From assembly GCA_934178345.1 (NCBI GenBank), contig CAKPQG010000007.1:31917-95916 (forward strand): a stretch of DNA of 64,000 bases. Reading direction: 5' to 3'. The position numbers were made by a program, and so were the translations under genes. Below the pieces are notes generated by a model. It was not told the DNA's origin, searched no databases, and saw only the letters and a program-made list of their open reading frames with translations. Position 1 is the stretch's first letter; each line of letters begins with the position of its first letter. Source of the DNA: an uncultured Dialister sp. (GTDB lineage Bacteria; Bacillota; Negativicutes; Veillonellales; Dialisteraceae). Of the stretch, positions 39,286-48,779 are shown in pieces.

Positions 39286-41778
39286 ATGAAAAAGAAGACA
39301 GCAAGCCGGAGACGGACGACGAGAGTGACAAAGAGCGGGGAGAAGAGCTATGAGATCACAGGTGTGATTCTCTTCCTCTTCGGCCTTTTCATTCTCTTTA
39401 GTCTTTTTAGCGACAGTACCGGTTTTTTCGGAGATATTACGAATAAAGGTAGCCATTTCCTCTTCGGATTCGGCGCGCCTTTCTGCGCCCTTTTGATGAT
39501 GTTTTTCGGTGGGCGCTATGCCGTGACATCGAAAGGAATTTCCTGGGACAGGCGCGTTGCGCTGGTCATCCTGCTGGTGCTGCTCCTCTTCATGGCGGTG
39601 CATCATTTTCTGGTCCCTTTTGGAAGAGAAATGGATATCCAGTCGATCCTCACCTATGGCGGGATCGTCGGGGCGGGATTCTGCGTCTTTTTCCATGACG
39701 CGATGGGATACTGGGGGACGACGCTGGTGCTCCTCGGGGCCATCGTGATCGATGTGCTTCTGCTGACGCACTGGTCACTCTCCAAGGGCGCGCAGAAAGT
39801 GGGCTCGAAGGCGCAGGTGCTCGGAAAGAAAACAGGCGAGAAGATCGAAGCCGCAGCCATGCGGCTCAGGGAAAAGAAAGCGGCGCTGGATGCTGCCAGA
39901 AGTGCTGCTCGGCTGGAAGTACTTGATGATAAGCCGACGGAGTTCATTTACAAGAAGAATGAAGAAAATGCGGTAGAACTGATGGAAGAGGAGCCTCCGG
40001 CAGAAGATATGGCGGTCCCTGCGCAGATGCCGGATGCGGAAGAGCCACCGATTTCCGTAGAAGAGCCTATCGAAGAAATCCCTCCGGAAGCGGACGAAGA
40101 AGCGCAGGAAGAGCCGCTGATGCCGGAGGAGCCGGTCGAAGAGATCGAAGAACCACCGATGCCACCGCTACCGGAAACGGAGGAGGAAGCGGCAGAAGAA
40201 CCACTGGAAGAACCGGTAGAAGAGATGCCCGGGGAAGAGAAGCCGGAGGAGGACATTCATCCGATACCGGTAGCGCCCGTCTCAGCAGACCCGGCGCATC
40301 CGGCACCTGCGGCTGAAGAAGGGCCGGTGTACCAGTTTCCTCCGCTGTCGCTTCTTCATGCGGGAACAAATGCAGGGCAGGGAGAGGCCGATGCAGGACA
40401 GAAGGCGGCGCTCATCGAGTCGACGCTTGCCAGCTTCGGGGTCCGGGCGAAGGTCGTTCACTACAGCGTGGGGCCGACGGTGACGCGTTTCGAACTCAAG
40501 CCGGAAATGGGCGTCCGCGTGAGCAAGATCGAAGGGCTTTCGAATGAGCTCGCCATGGCTCTTGAGGCGACACATATCCGCATCGAAGCCCCGATCCCGG
40601 GGAAATCTGCGGTCGGCATCGAGATCCCGAATACGAAGGCGGCGTCTGTGCCGCTTCATGATGTGCTTGCCAGCGATGCCTTTCAGCATGGCAAGGGCCA
40701 TATCCTTGTGGCTCTGGGGAAGGGCATCACCGGGAAGACCGTTGTGACCGATCTGGCGAAGGCGCCGCATCTTCTGATCGCAGGCTCGACCGGCAGCGGC
40801 AAGAGCGTGTGCATCAATTCCATCATCACGAGCATCATTTACCATAGCCGCCCTGACGAAGTGAAGCTCATGCTCATCGATCCAAAGGTGGTCGAGCTCT
40901 CTGTCTATAACGGCATCCCGCATCTGCGCACGGAAGTCGTGACCGATATGAAGAAGGCGCAGGGGACGCTGAATTGGGCTGTCCGTGAAATGGAAGCCCG
41001 TTACCAGCTCTTTGCCGGGGCGAAGGTGCGAAATATCGAAGGGTATAATAAGATGTACCCTGATAAAAAGATGCCCTATATTTTACTGATCGTCGATGAA
41101 TTTGCCGACCTCATGAATGTCGCGGCCAAAGAAGTCGAAGTCCTGATCCAGCGTCTGACGCAGAAGGCGCGTGCCGCCGGCATCCATCTGATCCTTGCGA
41201 CACAGAGACCGTCAGCCGATGTCATCACCGGCGTCATCAAATCCAACATTCCGAGCCGTATCGCCTTCATGGTCGAGTCGGGGCTCAATTCCCGCATCAT
41301 TCTCGATGAGGGAGGGGCAGAATCTCTGCTCGGCAAGGGCGATATGCTCTTCAAGCAGGCAGGAGCGCTCAGTACTGTCCGTATTCAGGGGGCGTTCATC
41401 TCGGACGAAGAGGTCGAGGATGTGGTGAACTATGTCAGGGCAGAGTGCATCCGTCAGGAAAGCCATGTCGTCTATGAGCCGATCGATCTTTCTATCCCGG
41501 AAAAAACAGAGAAAGAGGAGGAAATGGTCGAAGAGCAGGATGATCTCATGCCGGAGGCTTCGGAATGGGTGCTCGATACGAAGCGCGCTTCTGTCTCCGC
41601 TCTACAGCGCCGATTCCGCATCGGTTATACCCGGGCCGGCCGTCTCATGGATACCATGGAACGCCTCGGCATCGTCGGCCCCGCAGAAGGGGCAAAGCCA
41701 AGAGATATTCTGGTCAATAAGGAGCAGCTGGCCGGTATTTTGGCTGGTGGAAAGAATGAGGAGAATGGTGACGAGTGA
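39286..41778 (+). CDS. ftsK: DNA translocase FtsK/SpoIIIE
   Basis: An 830-residue septal DNA pump that clears chromosome ends during division. Four N-terminal membrane helices (about 25-165), an acidic Pro/Glu-rich linker (about 225-345), then alpha/beta motor domains: Walker A GSTGSGKSV, Walker B ILLIVDEFADLM, ATQRPSADVITGVIK, and the C-terminal winged-helix gamma domain (SALQRRFRIGYTRAGRLMDTMERLGIVG) that reads KOPS-type sites. The AAAGGAG is 15 bases before the ATG, longer than ideal, but no nearer start codon exists. Confidence 0.96.
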   Translation: MKKKTASRRRTTRVTKSGEKSYEITGVILFLFGLFILFSLFSDSTGFFGDITNKGSHFLFGFGAPFCALLMMFFGGRYAVTSKGISWDRRVALVILLVLLLFMAVHHFLVPFGREMDIQSILTYGGIVGAGFCVFFHDAMGYWGTTLVLLGAIVIDVLLLTHWSLSKGAQKVGSKAQVLGKKTGEKIEAAAMRLREKKAALDAARSAARLEVLDDKPTEFIYKKNEENAVELMEEEPPAEDMAVPAQMPDAEEPPISVEEPIEEIPPEADEEAQEEPLMPEEPVEEIEEPPMPPLPETEEEAAEEPLEEPVEEMPGEEKPEEDIHPIPVAPVSADPAHPAPAAEEGPVYQFPPLSLLHAGTNAGQGEADAGQKAALIESTLASFGVRAKVVHYSVGPTVTRFELKPEMGVRVSKIEGLSNELAMALEATHIRIEAPIPGKSAVGIEIPNTKAASVPLHDVLASDAFQHGKGHILVALGKGITGKTVVTDLAKAPHLLIAGSTGSGKSVCINSIITSIIYHSRPDEVKLMLIDPKVVELSVYNGIPHLRTEVVTDMKKAQGTLNWAVREMEARYQLFAGAKVRNIEGYNKMYPDKKMPYILLIVDEFADLMNVAAKEVEVLIQRLTQKARAAGIHLILATQRPSADVITGVIKSNIPSRIAFMVESGLNSRIILDEGGAESLLGKGDMLFKQAGALSTVRIQGAFISDEEVEDVVNYVRAECIRQESHVVYEPIDLSIPEKTEKEEEMVEEQDDLMPEASEWVLDTKRASVSALQRRFRIGYTRAGRLMDTMERLGIVGPAEGAKPRDILVNKEQLAGILAGGKNEENGDE

Positions 41779-41965
41779 CTGCTGGCTGGCAGCGTTTCCC
41801 CAGAGATTAGGAGCGCTCGGTCACGGGTGATTTGAGACTGGCATGCCACTCTCGGGTATTGCCATATTATATTTGTGGTGAAGCCGCCGCCACTATTTTT
41901 GATTTCGTATTTCTAATTTCTCCTTCGAGTAGAGCTTTTATTCGCCAGTAAGGGGTGGCACGTTT
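41779..41965. repeat. Degenerate mosaic repeat remnants
   Basis: GCAGCGTTTCCCCAGAGATT (end of the 161 bp element), GGTGAAGCCGCCGCCA, and ATTTCTAATTTCTCC tract. Strongly decayed; no gene. Confidence 0.5.
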
Positions 41966-41998
41966 CCCCCAATCCATTCATCATGGAGGTGATCCATC

Positions 41999-43039
41999 AC
42001 GAAACGACTATGTTCGGTATTTCTTTTTATTCTTCTGGCAGGCGGGGCTTTTTTCGGCATTCTCCGCTACGCGAAGAATCTGGAACAAGCGAGGCGCCAG
42101 GAACACCATCCTGTGAGCAAAGTCATCGTGCTGACGGATCTTTCTCAGGATATGCTGGAGCCTGTGGCAGAGGCTTTTTATAAAGAGCAGGGACTCGCTG
42201 TGGAGATCTCCTATGTATCGAGCGCAGATTTATTAAAGAAAACCTCACCGGAAGAAAAGGCAGCGGATGTGGTGATCACCAGTCAGGATATCCTGATGCG
42301 GATGAAAGAAAATGGACAGCTTGCGGCCTATTCCTCTTCGCGCACGGATACGGCGCTGAATCTATTCAAGGATGAAGAGGCGTATTGGACAGGGCTTTGG
42401 GTGGATCCCATCGTGTTTGCGGTGAATCCGGATTTTCTTAAGAAGCAGAATGCCTTTTCCTACACATGGGCAGAGGTCTTCACAAGGGAAGAGGCACAGC
42501 TTTCGATGACGGACTTCATCGCCGCCGACATGTCGAAGGATCTCCTGATGTGTCTCATTGAGCATTTCGGGCTAGACTATGCGATGGAGCTCTTGGGCAA
42601 GGCGCAGCAGCATCTCGTACAATATGGGAAGTATCTTTCCACGCCGTCCCGTATGGCGGCGATGGGAAAATGCGATATCGGGATCTCCGGGCTGAATGAA
42701 GTCCTTCGCACGAAGCAGGAGAAAATGCCTGTCACGATCATTTATCCAGAGGACGGCGCTCCCTGGTATCTCTATGGGACGGGGCTTCTGGCAGAAAGCG
42801 CACATCCTGAGCGGGGCGAGCGTCTGATAGACTGGCTGCTGGACTCGGTGAAATATAAAAGCATCATGGAAAAGAACGGGAACTATTTCATCTATGTGAA
42901 TGATGATGCGGCGGAGCCCGATGCGGCCGGTAATGAACTCGTTTTTTGGGAATTAGAAAAAAGATATTTGGATGAAGGCAGAAAAGACCTGCTGAATCTA
43001 TGGGGAGAAAAAGTACGTTTTGGAGGTACAAAGAAGTGA
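41999..43039 (+). CDS. Extracellular solute-binding protein (family 1-like) with non-canonical start
   Basis: Periplasmic-binding-protein-like product (VIVLTDLSQDMLEPVAEAFYKEQG, ADVVITSQDILMRM, GLWVDPIVFAVNPDFL, GAPWYLYGTGLLAESAHPE). The first ordinary in-frame start is GTG 42113, which would lack a secretion signal. In the same frame just upstream lies KRLCSVFLFILLAGGAFFG, an obvious signal/anchor, beginning after an ACG codon at 41999, with the ideal SD GGAGGTGATC at 41985-41994. The frame closes at TGA 41990. So the gene either starts at ACG (or ATC 41996) or lost its ATG by one T-to-C change. The fold is of iron/sulfate/polyamine binding type; no permease is adjacent. It overlaps rimO by 4 bases. 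Confidence 0.75.
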   Translation, partial: TKRLCSVFLFILLAGGAFFGILRYAKNLEQARRQEHHPVSKVIVLTDLSQDMLEPVAEAFYKEQGLAVEISYVSSADLLKKTSPEEKAADVVITSQDILMRMKENGQLAAYSSSRTDTALNLFKDEEAYWTGLWVDPIVFAVNPDFLKKQNAFSYTWAEVFTREEAQLSMTDFIAADMSKDLLMCLIEHFGLDYAMELLGKAQQHLVQYGKYLSTPSRMAAMGKCDIGISGLNEVLRTKQEKMPVTIIYPEDGAPWYLYGTGLLAESAHPERGERLIDWLLDSVKYKSIMEKNGNYFIYVNDDAAEPDAAGNELVFWELEKRYLDEGRKDLLNLWGEKVRFGGTKK

Positions 43040-44376
43040 CGAAGAAATTAGGATTTATCAGCCTTGGCTGCTCGAAGAACCTGGTCGATACGGAAATGAT
43101 GGTGGGCATTATGGAGAAAGCCGGCTATGAACTGACCGAAGATCTGGCAGAAGCGCATGTCATCATCATCAATACCTGCACATTCATCGATCCGGCCAAG
43201 GAAGAGTCGATCCAGACCATTCTGGAAACCGCGGAATACAAGAAAACGGGTGTCTGCGAACGGTTGGTGGCTGCCGGCTGCCTCTCGCAGCAGTACAAGG
43301 AAGCGCTCGCTAAGGAAATCCCGGAAGTCGATATTTTCATCGGCACGGACTCATGGCAGGATATTCTGGATGCCGTGAATGAATCCTATGCCAATGGCGG
43401 AGAAAAAGTGTTTAAATTCGGCACCATTCCCTGTGCCAATGAAGAGCTCATCCCGCGTGCTTCGCTGACGCCGAAATATACCGCCTATGTGAAGATCGCT
43501 GAAGGCTGCAGCAATGGCTGCACGTTCTGCTACATCCCCTATGTACGCGGGCCGATGAGAAGCCGCCCGATTTCTTCCATCGTCCATGAAGTGAGACGTC
43601 TGGCGGCGGAAGGGGTGCGTGAATTCAACCTCATCGCGCAGGATCTTTCCTGCTACGGACGCGATCTCGGGACGAATCTGGCAAGCCTCCTTCGAGAGCT
43701 TGTCAAGATCGACGGTGTGAAGTGGATCCGTCTCTTCTATCTCTATCCGACCTACTTTGATGATGAGCTCTTGGACGTCATCCTGCACGAAGATAAGATC
43801 TGTAAGTACGTGGACATCCCGCTGCAGCATATCAGCAATGCCGTACTTACCCGTATGCACCGCCGCGACTCCTCGGAGAGCATCTATGCGCTTCTTCGGA
43901 AGCTCCGCGCCGCCAGCCCGCGTATGACCATCCGCACGACACTCATGGTCGGATTCCCCGGAGAGACAGAGGCTGATTTTCAGGAGCTTTGTGACTTCAT
44001 TCAGGAAATCAAATTCGATGATATGGGAGCCTTCCAGTTTTCCCCACAGGATGGTACGCCTGCGGCGCGCATGACGGACCAGATCGCTGAAGAGGTGAAG
44101 GAAGACCGCTACCACCAGCTGATGGCGATTCAGGCCGGGATTTCGGAAGAAAACAATGAATGCCTCATTGATACCGACGCGGAAGTCCTCGTCGAGGAAA
44201 TCATCGAGGATGGCGAAGGTCATAGGCAGGCCAAGGGCCGCACCTCCTATCAGGCGCCCGAAGTCGACGGGAATGTGTATATCGACAATCCGGGAGATCT
44301 GAAACCCGGCGATTTCGTGAGCGTCCATATCATCGACGGATATGCGTATGATCTGATCGCGGAAGTGAAAGAATAA
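43036..44376 (+). CDS. rimO: Ribosomal protein uS12 methylthiotransferase RimO
   Basis: A 446-residue radical-SAM enzyme that adds a methylthio group to an aspartate of ribosomal protein S12. UPF0004 domain with LGFISLGCSKNLVDTE, INTCTFID and AAGCLSQQY; radical SAM cluster motif CSNGCTFCYIP (C-x3-C-x2-C); HRRDSSESI typical of RimO; C-terminal TRAM domain. The frame is open from 43000, but GGAGG before GTG 43036 fixes the start, overlapping the previous stop (GTGA). Confidence 0.96.
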   Translation: MTKKLGFISLGCSKNLVDTEMMVGIMEKAGYELTEDLAEAHVIIINTCTFIDPAKEESIQTILETAEYKKTGVCERLVAAGCLSQQYKEALAKEIPEVDIFIGTDSWQDILDAVNESYANGGEKVFKFGTIPCANEELIPRASLTPKYTAYVKIAEGCSNGCTFCYIPYVRGPMRSRPISSIVHEVRRLAAEGVREFNLIAQDLSCYGRDLGTNLASLLRELVKIDGVKWIRLFYLYPTYFDDELLDVILHEDKICKYVDIPLQHISNAVLTRMHRRDSSESIYALLRKLRAASPRMTIRTTLMVGFPGETEADFQELCDFIQEIKFDDMGAFQFSPQDGTPAARMTDQIAEEVKEDRYHQLMAIQAGISEENNECLIDTDAEVLVEEIIEDGEGHRQAKGRTSYQAPEVDGNVYIDNPGDLKPGDFVSVHIIDGYAYDLIAEVKE

Positions 44377-44515
44377 AAAGGGGTTCAAGGTTCAAGTTGA
44401 TGGGTTCAAGGCTCTCGTGGCGGCTTCGCCGCGAGTATATTATGGGGCGATGCCCGAAAGTGGTATTCAAGTCACTACTCACCAGTCACCCCTGATCCCC
44501 ATTACCATTGAGGCA
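44377..44515 (-). repeat. Mosaic intergenic repeat, reverse, partial
   Basis: GGTTCAAGGTTCAAG tract, GGCGGCTTCGCCGC hairpin, GGGGCGATGCCC hairpin, AGTCACTACTCACCAGTCAC tract. Confidence 0.75.
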
Positions 44516-44518
44516 CAT

Positions 44519-45772
44519 ATGCTCACAGAAATCATCACCACCGGCACCGAGCTTCTGCTGGGGGAAATCGATAACGAAAACAGCCGTTATCTGGCGGAGC
44601 TCATGAATGAACACGGCTTTACGGTCGCTTTTATGACGACGGTGGGAGATAACCCTGAGCGGATGAGAGCAGCTTTTGAAACGGCGCTCTCCCGAGCAGA
44701 TCTTGTCATCACCTCGGGCGGCCTCGGCTCGACGCAGGGAGATATCACGAAACGAATCGGCGCGGAAGCGCTGGGACTTCCCTATGAGCTTTTTCCAAAA
44801 GAATCAGAGCGCCTCGCGGCGTACTACAAAGAAAAAGGACGCCCTTACCGCCCGTCACTTTCTCGTCAGGCGTGGTTTGCGAAAGGGGCGCAGCTTCTGA
44901 CGAACGAGGTGGGCTCTGCAAGTGGCTCAGCGCTGGAAAACCATGGGAAATTTCTCGTCCATCTTCCCGGCCCGCCTTTTGAAATGAAAATGATGGCGGA
45001 GAAGCACATGCTGCCGTGGCTTATGAAACGGCTGGGCAAGATGGGGACGATCCGCTCCATGATCCTGCCGATTCCTGACAGGACGGAGGCGGAGATCGAA
45101 GAAACCATCATGGATCTCATCCAAGCGCAGGGAAATCCTACCATCGCACTTCTTGCACGACCCGGCTATATCGCTCTTCGTGTGACAGCGAAAGCAGAAA
45201 CCGCTGAGGCAGCCTATGCGCTGATGTCACCGCTGGTGACAGAGCTCAAGAAGCGTCTCCCCGTATCTGACTATCATATCGAGCAGCATGTGCGAGAAGA
45301 TCTCGTGTCTCTTCTGGAAGAGACGCATCTTTCCGTGAGCGCCGCCGAGTCCTGCACGGGCGGCCTCATCGGAAAACTGATGACGGATCTCCCGGGAAGC
45401 TCTGCGTATTTCAAAGGAAGCGCGGTCACATACTGGAATGAGGCCAAAGAAAAGGTGCTGGGAGTCTCCGCGGAGACACTTTCCCGCTATACGGCAGTCA
45501 GCGGAGAAACGGCAAAGGAAATGGCAGAGGGCAGTCGCCGGCTGTATGCGTCCGACATTGCCGTCTCGACGACAGGCTACGCGGGCCCGGGGAAAGGGGA
45601 ACGCGGCGAGCCCGAAGGCACCGTCTTCATTGCCGTCGCGGGCAGTCGCGGTACGGAGGTCCATGAAGAACATTTTCTGGGCTCTCGAAAGAGTGTCCGC
45701 TATGCTGCTGCAGAGAAAGCGATGTACTATGTCATGGAGTATGTGAGGAAGATGACGGGGGAGGACAGGTAG
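44519..45772 (+). CDS. cinA: CinA-family nicotinamide-nucleotide amidohydrolase
   Basis: A 417-residue protein with N-terminal molybdopterin-binding-like domain (ITTGTELLLGEIDNENSRYL, VITSGGLGSTQGDITK, NEVGSASG) and C-terminal CinA domain (SVSAAESCTGGLIGKLMTDLPGSSAYFKGS, STTGYAGPG, EGTVFIAVAG). It hydrolyses NMN in pyridine-nucleotide salvage and in some species is linked to competence. TGAGGC before ATG 44519; the longer frame from 44417 is repeat sequence. recA is not next to it in the window. Confidence 0.95.
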   Translation: MLTEIITTGTELLLGEIDNENSRYLAELMNEHGFTVAFMTTVGDNPERMRAAFETALSRADLVITSGGLGSTQGDITKRIGAEALGLPYELFPKESERLAAYYKEKGRPYRPSLSRQAWFAKGAQLLTNEVGSASGSALENHGKFLVHLPGPPFEMKMMAEKHMLPWLMKRLGKMGTIRSMILPIPDRTEAEIEETIMDLIQAQGNPTIALLARPGYIALRVTAKAETAEAAYALMSPLVTELKKRLPVSDYHIEQHVREDLVSLLEETHLSVSAAESCTGGLIGKLMTDLPGSSAYFKGSAVTYWNEAKEKVLGVSAETLSRYTAVSGETAKEMAEGSRRLYASDIAVSTTGYAGPGKGERGEPEGTVFIAVAGSRGTEVHEEHFLGSRKSVRYAAAEKAMYYVMEYVRKMTGEDR

Positions 45773-45945
45773 GCTTTCCGTATAGGTGGATTGGGCTCGA
45801 AGCGAATCCCCACGGGCGATGCGTCCATGGATTTCGGTGAAGCGCTTTGCTCGAATGCGAAATGAGAAATGGTGGTGCGAAGTCTTTCGTCAACGTGTCG
45901 TCGCTTTTTATAAAAGAATAGAGTTTACAAGTGCTTTCTACTGAT
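45773..45945. repeat. Degenerate mosaic repeat
   Basis: ATGCGAAATGAGAAATGGTG tract and CCCCACGGGCG fragments. No gene. Confidence 0.5.
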
Positions 45946-45949
45946 AGCA

Positions 45950-45994
45950 AAAAATACCGTACACATGCGATGCAGCATGTGTACGGTATTTTTA
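45950..45994. terminator. Bidirectional terminator between cinA and ptsI
   Basis: AAAAATACCGTACACATGC / GCATGTGTACGGTATTTTT, a perfect 19-base stem, between convergent genes. Confidence 0.95.
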
Positions 45995-45995
45995 T

Positions 45996-46240
45996 GGTTA
46001 GTCAGGATTAGCCCGTAGGGCGTGCCGCCCTTTGATTACGTGCGAAAGAGGGGGAGCGGGTTCAACAGGTTCAGAGGGTTCAACGGGGGTGGTGCGGCGC
46101 ATAAAAAAGAAGCGCCGCGGAGTATAGATGGTGGCGATGCCCGAAGGCGGCATTTCAGTCACTAGTCACAAGTCACTAGTCACTCGAGGCTCCTAATCCC
46201 TAGCCACTAATCCTCATCCCTGCTTTCAAACTTTACGCAG
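45996..46240 (-). repeat. Mosaic intergenic repeat, reverse
   Basis: GGATTAGCCCGTAGGGCGTG, ATTACGTGCGAAAGAG, GTTCAACAGGTTCAGAGG tract, GCGGCGC hairpin, GGCGATGCCCGAAGGCGG, AGTCACTAGTCACAAGTCAC tract and CATCCCTGCTTTCAAAC. Confidence 0.85.
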
Positions 46241-46254
46241 TGTTTCCTTAGAAA

Positions 46255-47883
46255 TTATTTTTTCAGATCGATTCCTCGGATCTGCTGACGGAGCGGAAGT
46301 ACGGAGTAGGGAGCGACGGAGAATTCATCGACGCCCATCTTCAGGAAGGTCTCCGTGATGGAGAGATCACTGCCGAGCTCACCGCACATGCCGACCCAGA
46401 TGCCGGCTTTGTGTGCATTTTCTACCGTCATCTGGATGAGCTTCAGGACGGCAGGGTGATGCGGATTGAAGAAATCGGCCAGGTTACGGCTGGTGCGATC
46501 GACGACCAGCGTGTACTGCGAGAGGTCATTCGTGCCGATGGAGAAAAAGTCGACTTCTTTCGCGAGCTTGTCGCTGATGAGCGCAGCGGCCGGTGTTTCG
46601 ATCATGATACCGATTTCCATCTGCTTATCGTAAGCGATGCCTTTCTTATCGAGCTCCATCCGGACTTCTGTCAGGATTTCCTTCGCCTTCCACACTTCCC
46701 AGACGGAAGTGATGAGGGGGAACATGATGGCAGCTTTGCCATAGGCGCTGGCGCGGAGGATGGCGCGGAGCTGAACTTTGAAGATTTCCGGACGCTTCAG
46801 GGAGATGCGGATCGCGCGCAGGCCGAGTGCCGGATTGTCCTCTTTCGGCAGATGGAAAGCGGAGGCTTCTTTGTCTGCGCCGATGTCGAGGGTACGGATG
46901 ATGACACGCTTGCCGGCCATGGTCTCGATCGCAAGCTTATAGATATTGAATTGCTCTTCTTCAGACGGCAGCTTTTCACGGCCCATGTAGATGAATTCGC
47001 TGCGGAAGAGGCCGATGCCTTCCGCGTCATTCTTGAGGACGGCAGAAAGGTCGGAGGCAGAGGAAACGTTCGCTGCGACTTCGACACGGTGGCCGTCGAT
47101 CGTTTCGCTCGGAAGGCCCTTCAGCTGCTGCAGGAGCTCTTTCAGGTGGATGCTCTGGCTCTGTTTCTCTTTCATACCGGAGAGGATAGCCGGTGTCGGT
47201 TCGAGGTAGACAACGCCGAAGAAGCCATCAATGACGGCGGTCTTCCCATCGTGGGTGGCATCGACATCCGTCCCGGTCGCAACGATCGCAGGGACGCCGA
47301 GCGCACGGGCGAGGATCGCGGTGTGTGAAGTCGGAGTGCCTTCCTTCGTCACGAAGCCTAAGATCTTTGTCGTATCCATCTGGATGGTCTCGCTTGGCGT
47401 GAGGTCATCCGCATAGAGAATGCAGGGCTCATCGGAAGAGAAGAGAGCCTGTTTCTGACGGAGCGTGCGGAGCAGGATGCGTGCGACTTCAGCCATGTCA
47501 GCGATCTGGCCATGGACGTAGTCATCCGGATCCGCTTCATAGATACGGGTGAAGTTCTGCTCCGCCTGCTGGACGGCATACTCTGCATTGACGCTCTGCT
47601 TTCGGATGATAGACTTGACCGCGTCAACGAATTCGGAGTCTGTCATCATCTGCTGATAGACTTTGAAAATCGAAGCGTTATCCAAGCCGACATGAGAGAT
47701 GGCTTCCTGATAGAATTCCTTCATTTTGACAGCGGCTGCATTGCGCGCAGAGTCAAAGCGTGCGACTTCGGTCTCCGGTTTTTCGATCTCTGTGCGGGCA
47801 AAGTCCATCGGCTGGTGACGGAAGATACGCAGCGGGCCGATCGTGACCATGCCGGAAATACTTTTGCCATGAATGGTAAGCAT
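46255..47883 (-). CDS. ptsI: Phosphoenolpyruvate-protein phosphotransferase (PTS enzyme I)
   Basis: A 542-residue enzyme that passes phosphate from PEP to HPr. N-terminal helical domain, phospho-His motif EGTPTSHTAILAR (canonical GGRTSH with changes before TSH), PEP-binding barrel with GLFRSEFIYMGREKLPSEEEQF, RTLDIGADK, MIETPAA, FFSIGTNDLSQYTL and the conserved C-terminal GMCGELGSD. Homology runs over the full length. No HPr gene (ptsH) is adjacent on either side, which is unusual for ptsI. GGACTACCACCT-type leader with AAAGGACT SD. Confidence 0.95.
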   Translation of the reverse strand: MLTIHGKSISGMVTIGPLRIFRHQPMDFARTEIEKPETEVARFDSARNAAAVKMKEFYQEAISHVGLDNASIFKVYQQMMTDSEFVDAVKSIIRKQSVNAEYAVQQAEQNFTRIYEADPDDYVHGQIADMAEVARILLRTLRQKQALFSSDEPCILYADDLTPSETIQMDTTKILGFVTKEGTPTSHTAILARALGVPAIVATGTDVDATHDGKTAVIDGFFGVVYLEPTPAILSGMKEKQSQSIHLKELLQQLKGLPSETIDGHRVEVAANVSSASDLSAVLKNDAEGIGLFRSEFIYMGREKLPSEEEQFNIYKLAIETMAGKRVIIRTLDIGADKEASAFHLPKEDNPALGLRAIRISLKRPEIFKVQLRAILRASAYGKAAIMFPLITSVWEVWKAKEILTEVRMELDKKGIAYDKQMEIGIMIETPAAALISDKLAKEVDFFSIGTNDLSQYTLVVDRTSRNLADFFNPHHPAVLKLIQMTVENAHKAGIWVGMCGELGSDLSITETFLKMGVDEFSVAPYSVLPLRQQIRGIDLKK

Positions 47884-47913
47884 AGGTGGTAGTCCTTTCG
47901 TTTTTTCTTATAT

Positions 47914-48111
47914 TTGGAGTGACTGGTGACTAGTCACTAGTAGCTAGGGATTAGGGAACAGGGATTAGTGGCTATGGATTAGGAGCCTCAAGCTCCGTGG
48001 TGCTTCTTGTTTATGCGCCGCACCAGCACTTCGCACTCCGCATTTGAGCAGAGCTTTCATTCGTGGTCAAAGGGCGATACGCCCCACGGGCTAACTCTGA
48101 ACCCGATAGCC
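47914..48111 (+). repeat. Mosaic intergenic repeat, forward
   Basis: GGAGTGACTGGTGACTAGTC tract, CTAGGGATTAGG tract, TTATGCGCCGCACC fragment, GGGCGATACGCCCC hairpin and GGGCTAACTCTGAACCC tail. Confidence 0.8.
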
Positions 48112-48687
48112 TCAATTCTCTATTCCTTTTCGACATTCCACGCCCTTGTCGTAGTAATGCCGGATCTTTTTCATTTCTGTGATGAGGTCGGCGGCGTCAA
48201 GAATGATTTTCGGTGCATTTCTTCCCGTAAAGACGAGTTCGCAGTCCGGGCTTCTGGCGGCGAGGATGCGCTTCGTGTCCTCCTCGGTCGCAAGGTCATA
48301 CCAATAGGCCATGTTGTATTCGTCTAAAACAACGAGATCATAGCCTTTGGAGACTGCTTCTACGGCATCCTCGATCCCCTTGAGGACCATGTCGCGATAT
48401 TCTTTCGGCGGATGCCCTGCGGGGTAGACGCGCAGCGCGGATCCCCAGGCTTTGATTTCTTCTTCCGAGAGCATACCTTCTTTTGCAATGAAATAGGGTT
48501 TACCCAAAGTGATGAGTGTCAGGCCGGGAAGTCCCTGCAGGATCTTCTGCTCAGAATAGGCGAGTGACTTCATAAACTGAATAAAACAGACTTTCTTTCC
48601 GGCACCGACGGCGCGGACAGCAAGTCCGATGGCAGCGGTGGTTTTCCCTTTCCCGTCGCCTGTATAGACTTCGATATATCCTTTCAT
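48112..48687 (-). CDS. cobO: Cob(I)yrinic acid a,c-diamide adenosyltransferase (CobO/BtuR)
   Basis: A 191-residue corrinoid adenosyltransferase that makes the adenosyl form of cobalamin or its precursor. P-loop YTGDGKGKTTAAIGLAVRA at residues 7-25, VCFIQFMKS, VLDEYNMA and VFTGRNAP are family motifs. Followed by no other cob gene. SD GAAGGAGG precedes the ATG; a TATAAT at 48766-48771 on the minus strand is a possible -10. No cobalamin riboswitch fits into the short leader. Confidence 0.94.
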   Translation of the reverse strand: MKGYIEVYTGDGKGKTTAAIGLAVRAVGAGKKVCFIQFMKSLAYSEQKILQGLPGLTLITLGKPYFIAKEGMLSEEEIKAWGSALRVYPAGHPPKEYRDMVLKGIEDAVEAVSKGYDLVVLDEYNMAYWYDLATEEDTKRILAARSPDCELVFTGRNAPKIILDAADLITEMKKIRHYYDKGVECRKGIEN

Positions 48688-48779
48688 GAAAGACCTCCTT
48701 CTGGAAATCTGATCTTGAAGGAATGATGAGTTAAAATTATCGTCAGCCCTTCAATGGATAACTATATTATACAATATGA

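Noticed and set aside
41983..42183. 66-codon ORF starting at ATG 41983
   Set aside because: Its start overlaps the SD and its frame is +1 to the signal-peptide frame of the binding protein; it gives no sensible protein.
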